Origin: Poa pratensis
Lineage: Eukaryota; Streptophyta; Magnoliopsida; Poales; Poaceae
Direction: 5' to 3'
NCBI GenBank assembly: GCA_947311845.1
Contig: CAMZMU010000059.1
Span: 57,026,617 to 57,090,616 of the forward strand
DNA length: 64,000 nt
Position numbers and translations under genes: made by a program. The notes below the pieces were generated by a model. The model had not been told where the DNA came from, searched no databases, and was given only the letters and a program-made list of their open reading frames with translations. This document shows, piece by piece, positions 1 to 12,143 of this stretch (the first letter of the stretch is position 1; every line of letters starts with the position of its first letter).

Positions 1-326
1 TTTACACAACCTGCTGCAATCATCTGTTTCCTGTTACTTGCTGTGTTTCCTGCTGTTTTCCACACCATACGTTTAACTCTTTGTTTCTGCAAGACCGGAG
101 AGATTGACAACCTCTCTGTTTCGTGTTGGGCAAAGTTCTGTTTTGTGTCTGTGCAGATTCCACGTTGGTGTAAGCTCCCTAGTGCCAGGGGGAGTCAACA
201 TCAACAACCTTCCAATTGATCGTCAAGTCCTACTGGATTGATAACCTTGGGTAGATTATTCAAGGGAAAACTTCTGCTGTTTACATCATAACCTTCCTCT
301 TGGGGTTCACCAACACGTAGCCATCA
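1..326 (+). mobile_element. 3' end of an Athila-type LTR (element P0), cut by window edge
   Basis: The stretch shows the same landmarks in the same order as the end of the complete LTR at 33692-35287: an 'acgtttaa' block, 'gagattgacaacctc', 'ttccacgttgg', 'gggaaaactt' and 'cttggggttc'. It ends in CA at 326. No primer site follows. Instead the sequence passes straight into the start region of another LTR (327-450), so this is probably a solo LTR or 3' LTR that inserted there. The 5-base target duplication cannot be checked because its left copy lies outside the window. Confidence 0.7.
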
Positions 327-450
327 GGGATTTTGTAAGAAAGTCCCATAAATCATCTAAAACATGTAAAATTAATGATATAACAATGCAAATAACATTC
401 TAATATGATACTAAAAGTTGTATAAATGATGATACAAAATGCACGTATCA
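327..450 (-). repeat. N1 3' LTR, first 124 bases
   Basis: On the minus strand this begins TGATACGTGCATTTTG at 450. It matches base for base, with few differences, the outer end of N1's 5' LTR at about 28580-28704. The rest of the LTR is displaced by the P0 insertion at 326/327. Confidence 0.8.
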
Positions 451-488
451 ACTCCCCCAAGCTTAAACCTTTACTCGTCCTCGAGTAA
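451..488 (-). other. N1 polypurine tract and upstream hairpin
   Basis: On the minus strand, AAGCTTGGGGGAGT lies directly against the LTR start. A perfect 7-bp hairpin, TTACTCG-AGGA-CGAGTAA (488-471), ends 20 nt before the LTR. The tract is the expected plus-strand primer for reverse transcription. The hairpin is discussed in the findings. Confidence 0.75.
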
Positions 489-850
489 GTAAGGACATAG
501 ATCATTACATGCATCAATGGACTTATGGTTGATAAATAAATACGAGCATTGTATCATCATCATATTCAGTTGCAATGTAAGATTAATGAACTAAAACTCA
601 TACACATGAGGGCAACATAAGTAGAAGCTCTAGCAATCACCCCTTACTTTTGAAAGCAAATAACCATTGTATGTTGGACAATTGAATCATACTATTTTTT
701 CACATGCTTTTGCTCTTTATGGAAAGCATCATAATATTTTATACTTTGCTAAAATTTAAAGACAAGATAAACTCTTATTAGATAACAAGTTCAAAGAAGA
801 CAAATAAAAAGATAGATATAAGATTGTTTACAACCTTGCTTCCCTAGTAA
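489..850 (-). other. N1 3' non-coding internal sequence
   Basis: AT-rich sequence between N1's polypurine tract and the start of plus-strand P1 sequence. No coding region is supported. The exact junction with P1 is not visible; it lies somewhere between about 650 and 868. Confidence 0.4.
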
Positions 851-868
851 CTAGTGCAAACTTTAGTC

Positions 869-1845
869 ATGGATATTTCAATCAAGTTCCTATGCTCTAT
901 TCAACCTTTATCTTACACTTTCCTCTCTTACAATTTCCAATGTGATTATAATGATAATGAAACTTTGGCTGCTTATGCTAAAGGAAATTATGACTTTGGT
1001 AATCTTGAGCGAATTGAAGAATTTTTTGTTTTTAAGGGTGCCTATGAAATTGCTGGTTATATTCAAAATGATGATGCTCCTTATAGAACTGAGAATTATG
1101 CTATACTTGGTTATTGCCTTGAATATTATAATGATAATCCTTATATCACTGAATTTCTTGAGAAAATTTATTCTCCAGAACAACTTGCTACCTTTCAGGA
1201 ACCTGTGGGAGAAGAAACTGCTAAAACTGAAAGCTCATTGGATGAAAAAGAGGAAGAGAGTGATGGACAAAAGGAGGATCTACCTTCTAATGATAGTAAC
1301 TCTTTAACTCTTACATTATATGATTGCCCTCCACGCCTATCTAAGGAAGAGTGCTATACTGTTGAATGTCATGATTCTATTGAAATATCTCTTTTGATAA
1401 ATTTGAAAAAACATCCTCCTTGACTCAAGTAAAAGAGGAAATTGCAGAAAGTAAAAATGTGCTCCCTAATGTTATATATGATAATGCTCTTGATGATGGT
1501 CCTATATTGCCTAATGATATTAATTATACTACTATTGTCAAAAGTGGGTTTAATAACCCCACTGTTTTCGAGCTTAATAAAAATTATGTGTTTGTAGATC
1601 ATGAAAAGCATGCTTTATGTGATAGTTATATTGTTGAGTTTGTTCATGATGCTACTGAAAGTTATTATGAGAGAGGAAAATATGGCTGTAAAAGTTTTCA
1701 AGTCACTAAAACACCTCTCTTTATGTTGAAAGTTTTGAAGTTATATTTGTTTCATCTTTCTATGCTAGTTGCTTTATGCTTCAATAATTTGTTTTGTTAT
1801 AAGATTCCTTTGCATAGAAAGTGGGTTAGACTTAAATGTGTTTGA
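869..1845 (+). pseudogene. P1 retroelement ORF of unknown function, frameshifted
   Basis: Two overlapping frames: 869-1423 (first ATG at 869) and about 1420-1845. A single frame change near 1420 would join them, so I read this as one broken gene. The first part is acidic, with Tyr/Asn-rich stretches, and holds no domain I recognise. The second part shares with the N2 ORF the block DHEKHALCDSYIVEFVHDA (N2: DHDKNALCDSYIVEFIHDA) and a hydrophobic C-terminal segment that looks like a membrane span, followed by a basic tail. ORFs in this position of Athila-type elements are often called envelope-like. Nothing here (signal peptide, furin site) proves that, so 'unknown' is safer. Confidence 0.6.
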
Positions 1846-4427
1846 TAATTGCCTCTTGATGCTCTCTTTTGTTTTTCAACTCTTATTCTTATGAGAGCAT
1901 CATTAAAATCTTCTAGCCTAGCTAAAAGGCATTAAAAGAAAGCGCTTTTGGGAGGCAACCCATTATATTTTATTTTCAGTATTAGTCAAGGATGCTTGTT
2001 TACCTCTGTAGCAACTCCTTTGTATCTTTTATTTGCTGTTTTGTTGTGCCAAGGAGAGTTACTAATGCAAAGTTGGTTTTTATTTTTGGGACTGCATTGG
2101 GACAGATTGCTGTTCGTCACCGTTTAATTCAGTAGAAAATCAAAAAAAATCGAAAAATGCTGAAACTTTTTGTGCATGTTCCTGATGATGTTACGCAACT
2201 TTCATTATTTCAAAAGTTCTTCATCGGAGCATCGTAAGTGCCTCGAAAAAATTCGTCATTACAGACTGTTCTGGTTTGACAGATTCTGTCTTTTATTTTG
2301 CATTATCTCTTTTACAAGTTTGTTAAGTGGTTTCTTTTCGTGTAAAAGTGCCCACTTGAGTCTAGTAACAGTGGCTAATGTTTAAAATAGTTGGCTTGTG
2401 AGTTTTGTCTTTGCTAGAACTTTGAAGTATTATCTTTTAGTGCACTAACCTGCTAATGAGAAAAGCTGTTAAGTTTTGGTGTGAAGAAAGTTTTCAAGTG
2501 TTGATAGAGGAGAATGATATTACATGATCAAGAAAGTGAAGAGCTTAAGCTTGGGGAGGCTTACCTCCCCAGCATATTTCAAGAAGACTCAAGCATCTAA
2601 GCTTGGGGATGCCCAAGGCATCCCCTTCTTCATGTACAAATTATCAGGTCATCTCTAATGGTGCTATATTTTTATTGCTTCATACTAGTGTACTCTTCCT
2701 TGGAGCGTCAGTGTGTTTTTGTTTTCAGTTTGTTTTGTTTTGTTTGCTGTGCTATACTTGTTGGATCCTAGCATTCATGTTTGGGAGAGACACGCTCCAC
2801 TTTTTCATTAGAATACTCTTGTGCTTCACTTATACTTGTTGAGTATTCCTGTCTAGCTGCTGTGATTGCTTTTAGCTCTCATTTCATACATCTCTTGTTA
2901 GAGCTATCAGTTTCTTTTGAAAAAAGTACTCTCTTGCTTCACTTATATCTGTTTGGAGAGTTGTCAAATAAGTTGATTGGTGTTTGGTTGGACCAGAAAA
3001 ATGCTATGCATGTGGTAGTGGTATAAAATGCTTACATGAATCTTTTTAGATCGTTGTCTTGAGTAATTTGATGCTTGCCAATTGTTTTGAGCTGTCAAGT
3101 AATTAATGTTTAAGCTTGTGCATCATGTAAGTAATGGCTATTAATGAAGAACTACTATAAGGATTTTCTGCTATAATAATCTGTTGCATAATTGGAAGTC
3201 CATAGTAGTCTAGGTAATTTTTGGATGAAGGCTATGTGTTAATAAGGAAGACAGTGGGAGTCTATGGTTCGTCAAACCTTGTGTTTTATGTACACTCTTG
3301 CTATTCCAGTTGATAATGATGTTTGCTTATAATAACCTTGCTAGCCTAAACTCTGTACTAAGAGGGAATGCTTCTTGTACATCCAAAACCTTGAGCCAAA
3401 TCCATGCCACCTGTGTCCACCATACCTACCTATTATGTGGTGTTTTCACCATTCCAAGTAAATTTCTTCATGTGCTATCTACTAACTACTCAAAACTGTT
3501 ACATTTCCTTTTTGTGTCAATACTTGAAAAGCTCATAAGGACGTAGTAGTGAGATTTGTCATCTTCCATGCTAATTAATTTACAAGGATTGGCAGCTTCA
3601 TCTGCTTCTCCACCTTTTACTTTGCATTAAAGAGCTGGTTAGTCCACCCTATAAATAAATAAATAGACACTCCTCCATGGTGAATGTTGGTGGGCACCCG
3701 AGGATTCGGTTAGCCATGGTTTGTGGAAAGTAAATGGTTGGGAGGAGTGTCACCAATAAGTGCTTGTTACAAGTGCAGTCCTAAAAACTCTCGGAACCGC
3801 TCTAAAAGTTAGTTAGCCATGGAAGATGACAAGTACCTGCTATTTGATTTGTTGACACCTGTATACACCATTACCTTACAAAACAATATTTTATGCTCTC
3901 TATATGCCTTCGAGAACTACAGCTCTAGCACATGATGTTAATCCCTGCTTCCCTCTACGAAGGGCCATTCTTTTACTTTTATGTTGAGTCAGTTTTCCCA
4001 CTTCTTTCTGTCTACTTAAGCAAACATCATTGTCAACTCCAGTATAACAGTTTTTACATAACTTTGTGTTTGGTTGATCATTTTATTTGCATTGACATTA
4101 TCTATATGATATACATGTTGAAATTTGAAGCAAATGCTGAAGCTATTATCTTCCTTTGTGTTGGTACAAACACTTTCATGTTGAGAATTATTACTGCTGT
4201 GAGCTAACTATTATGTTAGACTATTATATCTCTAAATGTTTTATAGTATTATTCATGAAAGTTTGCACTTGTGTGATCACTTATGTTTACTCTTTATTTA
4301 CTTGCTTGCAAACTATAGACCATTGGCTTGGATCACTTCATTCAGATCATGTGCATTACATTGTTATTTGATCAAAGATTGTGTTGGTAGCATGTCACTT
4401 CAAAAATTATCTGTTTTTATCGTTTAC
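1846..4427 (+). other. P1 3' non-coding region
   Basis: About 2.6 kb between ORF and polypurine tract. It contains only short chance frames. Motifs such as 'aagcttggggatgcccaaggcatccccttcttcat' near 2598-2632 recur in reverse in N2 at about 25984-26018, which supports a shared family. No gene is supported. Confidence 0.55.
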
Positions 4428-4465
4428 CTACTCGAGGACGAGCAGGAACTAAGCTTGGGGATGCT
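4428..4465 (+). other. P1 hairpin and polypurine tract
   Basis: CTACTCG-AGGA-CGAGCAG (4428-4445) is followed by AAGCTTGGGGATGCT and the LTR start at 4466. The inner four stem pairs are intact; the third pair from the outside is A-C. The hairpin ends 20 nt before the LTR. Confidence 0.7.
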
Positions 4466-5115
4466 TGATACGTCTCAAACGTATCTATAATTTTTGATGT
4501 TCCATGCTGATATTATATCAATTGCTACATGTTTTGGTTATACTTTATATCATTTTTATGCATTTTCTGGGACTAACCTATTAACAAGATGTCACAGTGC
4601 CAGTTCCCTGTTTTCTGCTGTTTTTGGTTTCAGAAAATCTATTAAGGAAATATTCTCGGAATTGGACGAAACAAAAGACATCGTCAATAATATCACGAGA
4701 TCACGGAGTCCAAAGGGGAGTCGGAGCAGACCCACCAGGGGGCCACGCCACACTAGGGCGCGGCCCAGGGTGGGCCCGCGCCCCCCTATGGCGTGGTGGC
4801 CCCCCTCGGCCACCGACACCGCCTCTTCGCCTATATATTCTCCGCGACGCGAAAACCCTATGACGGTCGATCATATTCCACGAAAAGTTCCGTCGCGGCC
4901 GTCATCCTCAATCTCAGATCGGAGGAGTTCTGAAGCTCTTCCCGGCACCCTGCCGGAGGGGAGATCATCACCGGAGGGCTCTACATCAACATGCCTGCCT
5001 CCGGAGTGATGCGTGAGTAGTCCACCCCTGGACTACGGGTCCATAGCAGTAGCTAGATGGTTGTCTCTCTACCTTGTGCCTCCATGTTTAGATCTTGTGA
5101 GCTGCTTAACATGAT
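4466..5115 (+). repeat. P1 3' LTR, 5' portion
   Basis: Begins TGATACGTCTCAAACGTATC and runs parallel to the complete LTR at 33692 as far as 'gatcttgtgagctgc'. It then breaks off at 5115/5116 into unrelated sequence. A GC-rich leader segment lies at 4680-5010; the long open frames there are by-products of base composition, not genes. Confidence 0.75.
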
Positions 5116-8100
5116 TGTGAGGACCCCGGATTAATTAGCCGAGATACTCGTTATGTTTCCTACAACAATCCCATGATCAGTCTGTTGTTGCACATAACTC
5201 GAATTGGCATCACAGAACACCCATAAATACCGAATAAATATACTTACTTGATTGAAGTCATAACTTCAACAGGTACTTGCAGCGGAAATCACCAAACAGC
5301 ATGGAGTCCAAGTCATTTGCCTTAACCCTACAGGCAGCTGACTGGGAAGCGCCCTAGTTCGCATTGACGTCATTAACCACTTCTTCTTCGAACTGCTCCT
5401 CTTCAGAATCTGGCTAAGACAATAGCCAGGGACGAAACCAATATGAGTACATTTGAATGTACTCGCAAACTACCCCCGGAATGAGCATGCACTACTCTTT
5501 TATTGTTTAAATAAAACTTCGTTTACTTTGAAAACTCCATATCCTTGTTGAAAAGAATAGGATGGACTTTTGTTTTATAACACTTTGTTTAGAAATCTCT
5601 ATATCTTTATTGAAAAAGAAAAGAAGGCTTTTAGAACTTTTCCCATAAATCTGTCTTTGTAAGAAGTCTCTTTTAAAACTTTCTCCTGTAAATACATCTT
5701 TGTTGAAAAAGGTAAGAAGTCTCTTTTATAAACATTTTTCCCGGAAAATCACCATTGTATCTGTTTCTCCAAAACTCCTCCTTTTTCGACCATAACCCTT
5801 TAGGGTCATTAGTCCCAACAACCTCATACCAGCTCTTTGGTATAGTTGCCTAAAACATTTTCCACTTTCAAATCACAAAACTCTTCACTTCTCGACCATA
5901 GCCTGTCATGGTCAAATCATTCTCCAGCAACCTCATACCAGCCCGTCGGTAGAGTTGCAGATACAACACATCTCCATTTTATTTTCAAATCTCAAAACTT
6001 TGCAAAACTTGCACATGGTCAGAGGACAGCCTCCCAACTGTCCATATCCGAGGACTCGGCTATTCGAATAGTTTATTACCCTCTGCAGAGGTAGCACGCT
6101 TTTCCCACATCCATCCGGCAACTCATCGTGTCAGCCACGTCCCGCCATACAAGGTGTATGCGAAGTTGAGTCACCGACCATAGCCTGTCCTTTGCTCATG
6201 CTAGTATAGGACCCTACCGCTACGAAACATTCCATCAACACTTAACCCAGCCCGTCGGAATCTAAGTGTGATGACTCGTAGTTCTGCCCGGCGATTTATG
6301 GTGGAACCTTCAATCCTCTTTCTCCAATACACTCATACCAACCCTGTTGGCAGACTTCACTTAAGAGGACCCAGGTCAGGGGGTAGGTCCTCAGACCATC
6401 CCCTCATGGAACGGGGTCATCCCCGTTGTTGAGGCATCCCCTACTAATATGAGCAAACTATATGACTACGCCCTTTTCCCATATGTGGGTAAATGTGGTC
6501 GCACAGGTTATCGGCTGGTCGTCATAGTACAAAGACACAATGTGCATTTTTCATAAACATCTCCATTCTCCATTTCTCCACTTCAACACCGACATCTCGG
6601 CATTCCATAACCACACAAGTATTTTCAAAGGAGTTTTGAGTAAACAGTATTTTTCCCATCCTATAGTTTAAAAAAGAATTTCCATCTAATATCTCCGTAG
6701 AGGGTGTCAAAATAGTATACTTGTATTTTGAAAACAAAAGGGTTTTCAAATTCATAACTTTAGTGGCAAACACCACATAAATAGCATATGCTCTTTATAA
6801 GTAAAACATGTAAACCAAAATAGATGTATATAGATGCAAGCTCAGAGAGTAGCTTGCCTGATTTCATCATGATGTTCCTGGACTTCTCCTCATTGATCAA
6901 AGAAATAAACTCTCATTCCTCTTCAATAAATCCTCTCCAAATATCACTCCGGTAGCGTTTATCTCTAGCGCCGCAACATGAAAATAAAACAACACTCAAT
7001 AAGTAACCAAACCACAAGTGGTATACAAACAAGGAACAAACCACAACATAGCACTAATTTAATCAAGCAACAAACTAAGATCTACCTTTACAAGGGCATT
7101 ATACTCACAGGAGTATAACACCAAACACATGCTAAAAACATCGAGCATCAAGACATCCTCAATTAGAGGTAATTAACAACCATTTTTCCTAATCAGGAAA
7201 TACTTCAGACAAAAGTTAAGTCACCAAATAGTTTCTACTAACAAGCAAGGCTATGCACTATTAGCAAACCTAAGCAACCAGTATCCCAAACTTAGTTAAA
7301 AAGATTACCTCGCTAATTCAAAATATCAAGCAGCACAAGCATAATTAACTACTTGTTGGTTGCTTCAATCACCACTAAACAACACATGTTTAACTCAATT
7401 AAGCCTAACACATGCCACTAACAGTACTAACATATTATAGCATGATAAACAACAATAACATGCAAGCACAGTACCACAACAATCATTAACAAGCAAGGCA
7501 TACCTTTTAATCACACACAACATTCCCACATTAAAATAAATAAGCATAGCAATTCTTAATTACTAGAGGAAAAGTTATATAGGGAATAAAACCCTAACAA
7601 CACATGATTCACAAATAGCTCTCCTAACATGCTAGCAAGATTAAGGAGACACATCATAACAGTGGATTACCACCCTACACATGCTAGGAAACACATCTAT
7701 AACCATAAAGTTATAACACACAATTAATTAAAGGCCTATAAAAATAGGCAGAAAAGGTCTAAACCTTATAATTAGTACCACAGTCAATCAGTGACTCCTA
7801 AATTCAAACCAATTTAGGGATATGTTCTCCTATACATATAGAAGACAATCCAATTGGATTTACTCCAAAATTCATCACACAAAAATTTACAAAAATCACC
7901 AAAGTGCCACTGGTGTGTTTTTAAGAATGAATAGAACTTTTGTTTTAGACTTCATTTGCAAGCAAGGCCAACAGATCTGGAAAGGTACCACTTCAGGCTT
8001 TCCAGGGAATTTTAGTTTGAAATATTTGGAGTTATAAAACTCTAGATATCTAATTTTCAAAGAAAAACATACTTTTTATAGGTTTAAATCTAGAAGGCAC

Positions 8101-9955
8101 ATAAAATAATTATTTTGCAAACAGCCAGTGCTGCATGATTAGGAAAACTCACAGGAACACTACAAAATTTACATCATAATATTTGCACACATAGATCTAC
8201 CACAACAGATTTAAATCTACACTGCAAAATTCAACAGGAAACAAAATAGATAATACATCTACTAAATAAAAACATGAACGGGCCAGATCTGGCCCAGATC
8301 TGGCCGTGCAGCGCAGGTCGTGGCCCAGCCAGCGGCCCACGTGCAACGCGAAGCATTACGAGGCCGTCTTCTTCCTGAACGAGCACGGCAGAGCGAGGAG
8401 ACGGCGAGCTGGAGCTTCGGGCGTGAACGGCGACGGCGACTCCGGGGTTCCTAAGAGAAACGGCGATGTCCATTAGCTAGAGCAGAAGAAGGGGATCACG
8501 AGGGTGCAAGAATGGCGTGGAATGGTGGACAGAGCTGCTCTTGAGCTTCCCGGCAAGCAGACGGCCGGAGCGGGAGAGGATGAACTCGGAGAAGACGAAC
8601 GCGGGTGCCCCTTCTCGATTCCTTGGACGGGGATGCAGAGGACGACGAGGCGGTGTCGATGGCGGTCTTCTCTTTGCTCGGGGAGGCTCCAATCGCCGGC
8701 GATGCACGACGGCGAGCTCGGCCACCTGTGGCTAGGGTTTCGGGTTGAGGAAGAAAAGAGAGAGAGAGGGAGAGAGCAGGAGGTGAGTGAGGAGAGCAGA
8801 GCGTCTTCGGGGGGGGGGGGGGGGGGGGGGTGCTCTTTCTTCTCCTCGCAGGGCAGCGGAGAGGAGGGGGGGGGGTCCGGGCGGCGAGCGCGTCGAGCAG
8901 ACGACACGGCGGCGTCGGCCACTGCTGCTACAGGAAGGGGAAGACGTTTTTCCAGATAGCCCCCTGAACTTCTTTTTCCATTTACGATTTAGTCCTTTTC
9001 TGTTTTATTTTAAAACCAGTGAGTTTTCAGTGATTTAATTGAGGCACTTAAACATTTTGTAAAAATCTTAGAAAATTCATGTAGCCTCCCATATACATGT
9101 AGAAGCTCCACAAAAATTGGCTTTTGAAAATAAAATGTTTTGAACAACTTTTGTTCATATGGCTTAAATATGTTGTTTTTGGTAAATAATATTTGATACT
9201 CTTTTAATATTTTCAAGCAAGTGATAAAATATTGTTTTGAACCTTTGGAACTTTCTTGACAATTATGGCAACTTCAAATACTTTATATTTCCATAGAGAA
9301 AATATTTGTTGGAAGAAAATAGAGAGTTAAGTAGGGGAAAATAATTTATTAAGATCATTTCTTTGATTCATGATCTTAATTTCCCTTTGTTGAATAATTT
9401 TGAGGAGTTTGTTTTAAATTTAAGTCACATTCCAAATTTGTGGTCAAGTTTGTTTTATCTTTGTATTAAGCACAATTGAGGAATTTATCCTCACAAGCAA
9501 CAAACACAACAATATCAACATCACATCCAAGATCACACAAATCAAGCCACAAGAATTAATCATACCACCATTTACATACTTAACAATACTATCTTATAAA
9601 AATGATCACACATAATTATGACAAGATGATGTTTAAAACTATCTCAACTCCACCTTTGTATTTTTGAAAAGGGTTTTGAGCAAGACAAAATATGTGGGGT
9701 AATATTTTCCCACTAGCGTTGTTTCCAAATAGAGGGAAAATAAGAGTTTATAAAATGGGAGTTGCATACAAATGCAAAATATCAAGTTTAAAAGATAGAT
9801 AGGAGATAGCATATAGATCTCCATATTTTTGGGAACACATAGTTTTGGAAATACTTTTACTTTCTCAAATAATGGGTATTGATTTTGGGTTGTTGACAAC
9901 CAAGTATCATTTGAAATGGAGTTGGCCAAAATAAGAATGGAAAAGATACATGTAA
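5116..9955 (-). mobile_element. Long LTR-like block, unclassified retroelement remnant
   Basis: The left edge reads 'tgtgaggaccccgg', so on the minus strand it would be an LTR end in ...CCTCACA. About 4.8 kb of mostly AT-rich sequence contains no coding region. A GC-rich pyrimidine-biased stretch (minus strand, 8940 down to 8280) with AAACCCTAG looks like a transcribed LTR leader. No clear target duplication was found: the flank at 5111-5115 is ATGAT and the right edge near 9950-9960 does not match. It could be one very long LTR or two joined fragments. Its right edge breaks N1's gag. Confidence 0.4.
8809..8830 (+). repeat. 22-base G homopolymer
   Basis: Uninterrupted run of G (C on the minus strand) inside the GC-rich leader-like part of the long LTR-like block. 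It could form a quadruplex. Its true length is uncertain because such runs are error-prone in sequencing and assembly. Confidence 0.85.
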
Positions 9956-9956
9956 T

Positions 9957-10887
9957 ATTTTCTTGTCATGGACTCTTCAATTGTCACAGATGACACTGTT
10001 TCTGCCTGTTTAATAACTTTAGGAACAACAATAGATTGTTTAACAGGTTCAACATAAACTTCAAAACCACTTTGAGGAACACAGATATGCTCAGCAAAAC
10101 CTTTAGCTATCTCAATTATAACATAAGGATCAAGATTAAAAGTATCACTCAGATTTTTAAACAACATAGAAGTAGAGAAGTTCTCTACACATGAATATCC
10201 ATAATCAAAATAGGGCTCATTACCTTTATCAAGATCCCAGTGACTAGTATTTTCAGAAATAGTCTCCAATAAATTCCATGCTTCTTCTTCAGTATTATTA
10301 GTAAAACTTCCACCAGATGAATTATCCAGAATTTCCTTGTGCTTCGACGGTAGCCTCACATAAAAGTTTATCAATATAAGTTTCCTTGTAAGATCATGAC
10401 AAGGATTCTTGCGAAGGAGTTCCTTTAACCTCCCCCAAGCATGAGTAATACTCTCTCCCAGATGTGGTCAGAAATTAAATATATAGCAGCGGTTCTCATA
10501 AGATTCTTTAGGAGTAAAATATTTAAGAAAGAAAACCTTCCTCAAGATATTCCATTCAATAGCAACCTCTTCATCAAGAGACCTGTACCAATCACGAGCA
10601 TTACCAGATAAAGACAAATACAATAACTTTCTTTTTACCTGATCTTCAGAAATATCAGGAAGTCTAAATAAACCACATATGTCTTCAATTAACTCCATGT
10701 GTTCACGTGCATACTTAGTTCCATCACCTGTAAATGGATTTTTCATAACTCTTTTAACATGAGCAATGGGAATTTTAAATCCCACTTTAGGTATCTCAGA
10801 CACAGTAGTTTCAACCACTTTAGGAATAGTGGCATAAGCACTGTCAAATAGAGCAAGGTGCAGCGAGGAACGATTCATAAATGCCAT
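9957..10887 (-). pseudogene. gag: N1 gag, nonsense-interrupted and 3'-truncated
   Basis: The start codon is at 10887. The first part reads into a capsid-like core (LLYLSLSGNARDWYRSL, then KVFFLKYFTP), typical of the retrotransposon gag domain. A TGA at 10470-10468 falls where the N3 homologue has Trp (its YNFWP motif), so a single G-to-A change explains it. The same frame then runs on with GRLKELL, FYVRLPSKHKE and SGGSFTNNTEEEAWNLL down to about 9957, where the neighbouring LTR-like block cuts it off. Compared with N3, about the first 300 residues of gag survive. Not functional. Confidence 0.8.
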
Positions 10888-10950
10888 AGTAACAATGAGA
10901 TAAAATAGCTTTCAAGTTTCCTTACCAAACTTCTTACCAATAGCGCTACG

Positions 10951-10968
10951 CTCCCGGCAACGGCGCCA
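10951..10968 (-). other. N1 primer binding site (tRNA-Asp type)
   Basis: The minus strand reads TGGCGCCGTTGCCGGGAG, eleven bases inside the LTR end. It is complementary to the 3' end expected for plant tRNA-Asp, as in the Athila/Tat lineage. Relative to N3 it lacks one G of the GGGGAG run. Confidence 0.75.
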
Positions 10969-10979
10969 GAAAAGTATCT

Positions 10980-12143
10980 TGATGACTCCCAAGTGCAGGA
11001 GATCAATTGTAGTACCTTTCAATTAGAAAAGGTTGTCGAACCCAAGAGGAGCTGAAGGTATTGGTTAGCAAGATTGATAAATAAATCAATAAAAGATGCA
11101 AGTGTTTTTGGTATTTTTGGTTGTATAATTGCAATGCAGAAAATAAACAGTAGCAAGTCAAAGCTCTCAGAGAGAGAAAGCCCAATCCTCTTATGTGGCA
11201 AGAGGACAAGCTCAAGTGATGTGTAACTTATATGTGGAAAACGTTCCCGAGGGCGGCATGGATATTGCTAGGCATAGAGATTTATTAAACAACACGTTGA
11301 ATATCTTGTCAAGTTTTAATCTTCTTTGGACGGAGCCATTATTAGGTATAGCTAAATAAATAAACTACAACCCCTTATGATGGATCATGTGGCCAAGTAA
11401 ATGACTGCACAAGAATTATTAAGATATAAAGTCCCACCATAGCATTACACTCTAAGGTCTCCGATACTAATACCCTCATAATATAACTTCATGATTCGGT
11501 CCCAGGTTTACATGTCCTCCCAAGTCTCCCTCAATTCATTATACTATGGTGTTCTCCTATGAGCCCATATAGGTGAAGTGTTGTGCAGTCGACGTTCGCA
11601 CAACACCATCATAGAATCACATAAAAGATAAACTCTTGACAAAATACCAACACATGTTATATATAAATCATTGCCAATTCATCCTATGCCCTCAGGAACA
11701 TATGGGAACTACTAACAACGTGCAAACATGATAATATTCAGTGGCATAAGTGGTACAACACAATCTGAAAATATAACTTCACCACCAAATAATGACAAGT
11801 ACTCAATCATAAACATGAATAGTAGCACAAGACAAGTATCTAGGGTATAGCAACTCTCAAACTACGAGGGGGACGGAGTGGATCACGGAGATGATGATGG
11901 AGATGGTGCTGGTCTTGGTGATGGCGATGATGTAGAGGCCTCCTCCCACGCCAAGGAGGAGAGGTAATGACGATGACGATGATTTCCCCTTCTCCGGAGC
12001 TCCGGAGCAGCAGGATCTGATCCTCCTCGGAGGGAATCAGGAGTTTCACCGCCGCCGCGACCTCGGATGGTTTCGGGAAAATTAGGGCGTAACTTTTCTG
12101 GCGAGATGAAGGCGTCGGTAAAAGCCCCAGGCGAGGAGGTGCC
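10980..12143 (-). repeat. N1 5' LTR, inner 1.16 kb
   Basis: Ends (minus strand) ...GGGAGTCATCA at 10980. Collinear with the solo LTR at 54579-58358. The last five bases, GTGCC (12139-12143), are the left copy of the N2 target duplication. Confidence 0.85.

Larger units (their letters stand above)
851..5115 (+). mobile_element. P1: truncated plus-strand Athila-type element of the N2 family
   Basis: Contains, in order, a post-leader ORF (869-1845), about 2.6 kb of non-coding sequence, a hairpin with polypurine tract, and the first 650 bases of a 3' LTR. The layout and spacing copy those of N2 (ORF, 2.5 kb, tract, LTR), and the ORF C-termini are clearly related. The left end lacks leader and LTR. 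The right end stops inside the LTR where the block at 5116 begins. Both ends are therefore truncated. Confidence 0.7.

Noticed and set aside
24..329. A cellular gene at the left edge
   Set aside because: The stretch shares ordered motifs with the end of the LTR at 33692-35287 and has no coding frame.
8473..8959. Long overlapping frames on both strands (up to 151 aa)
   Set aside because: They lie in a GC-rich, purine/pyrimidine-biased LTR leader with a 22-base G run. No domain is visible and frames exist on both strands, as expected from composition.
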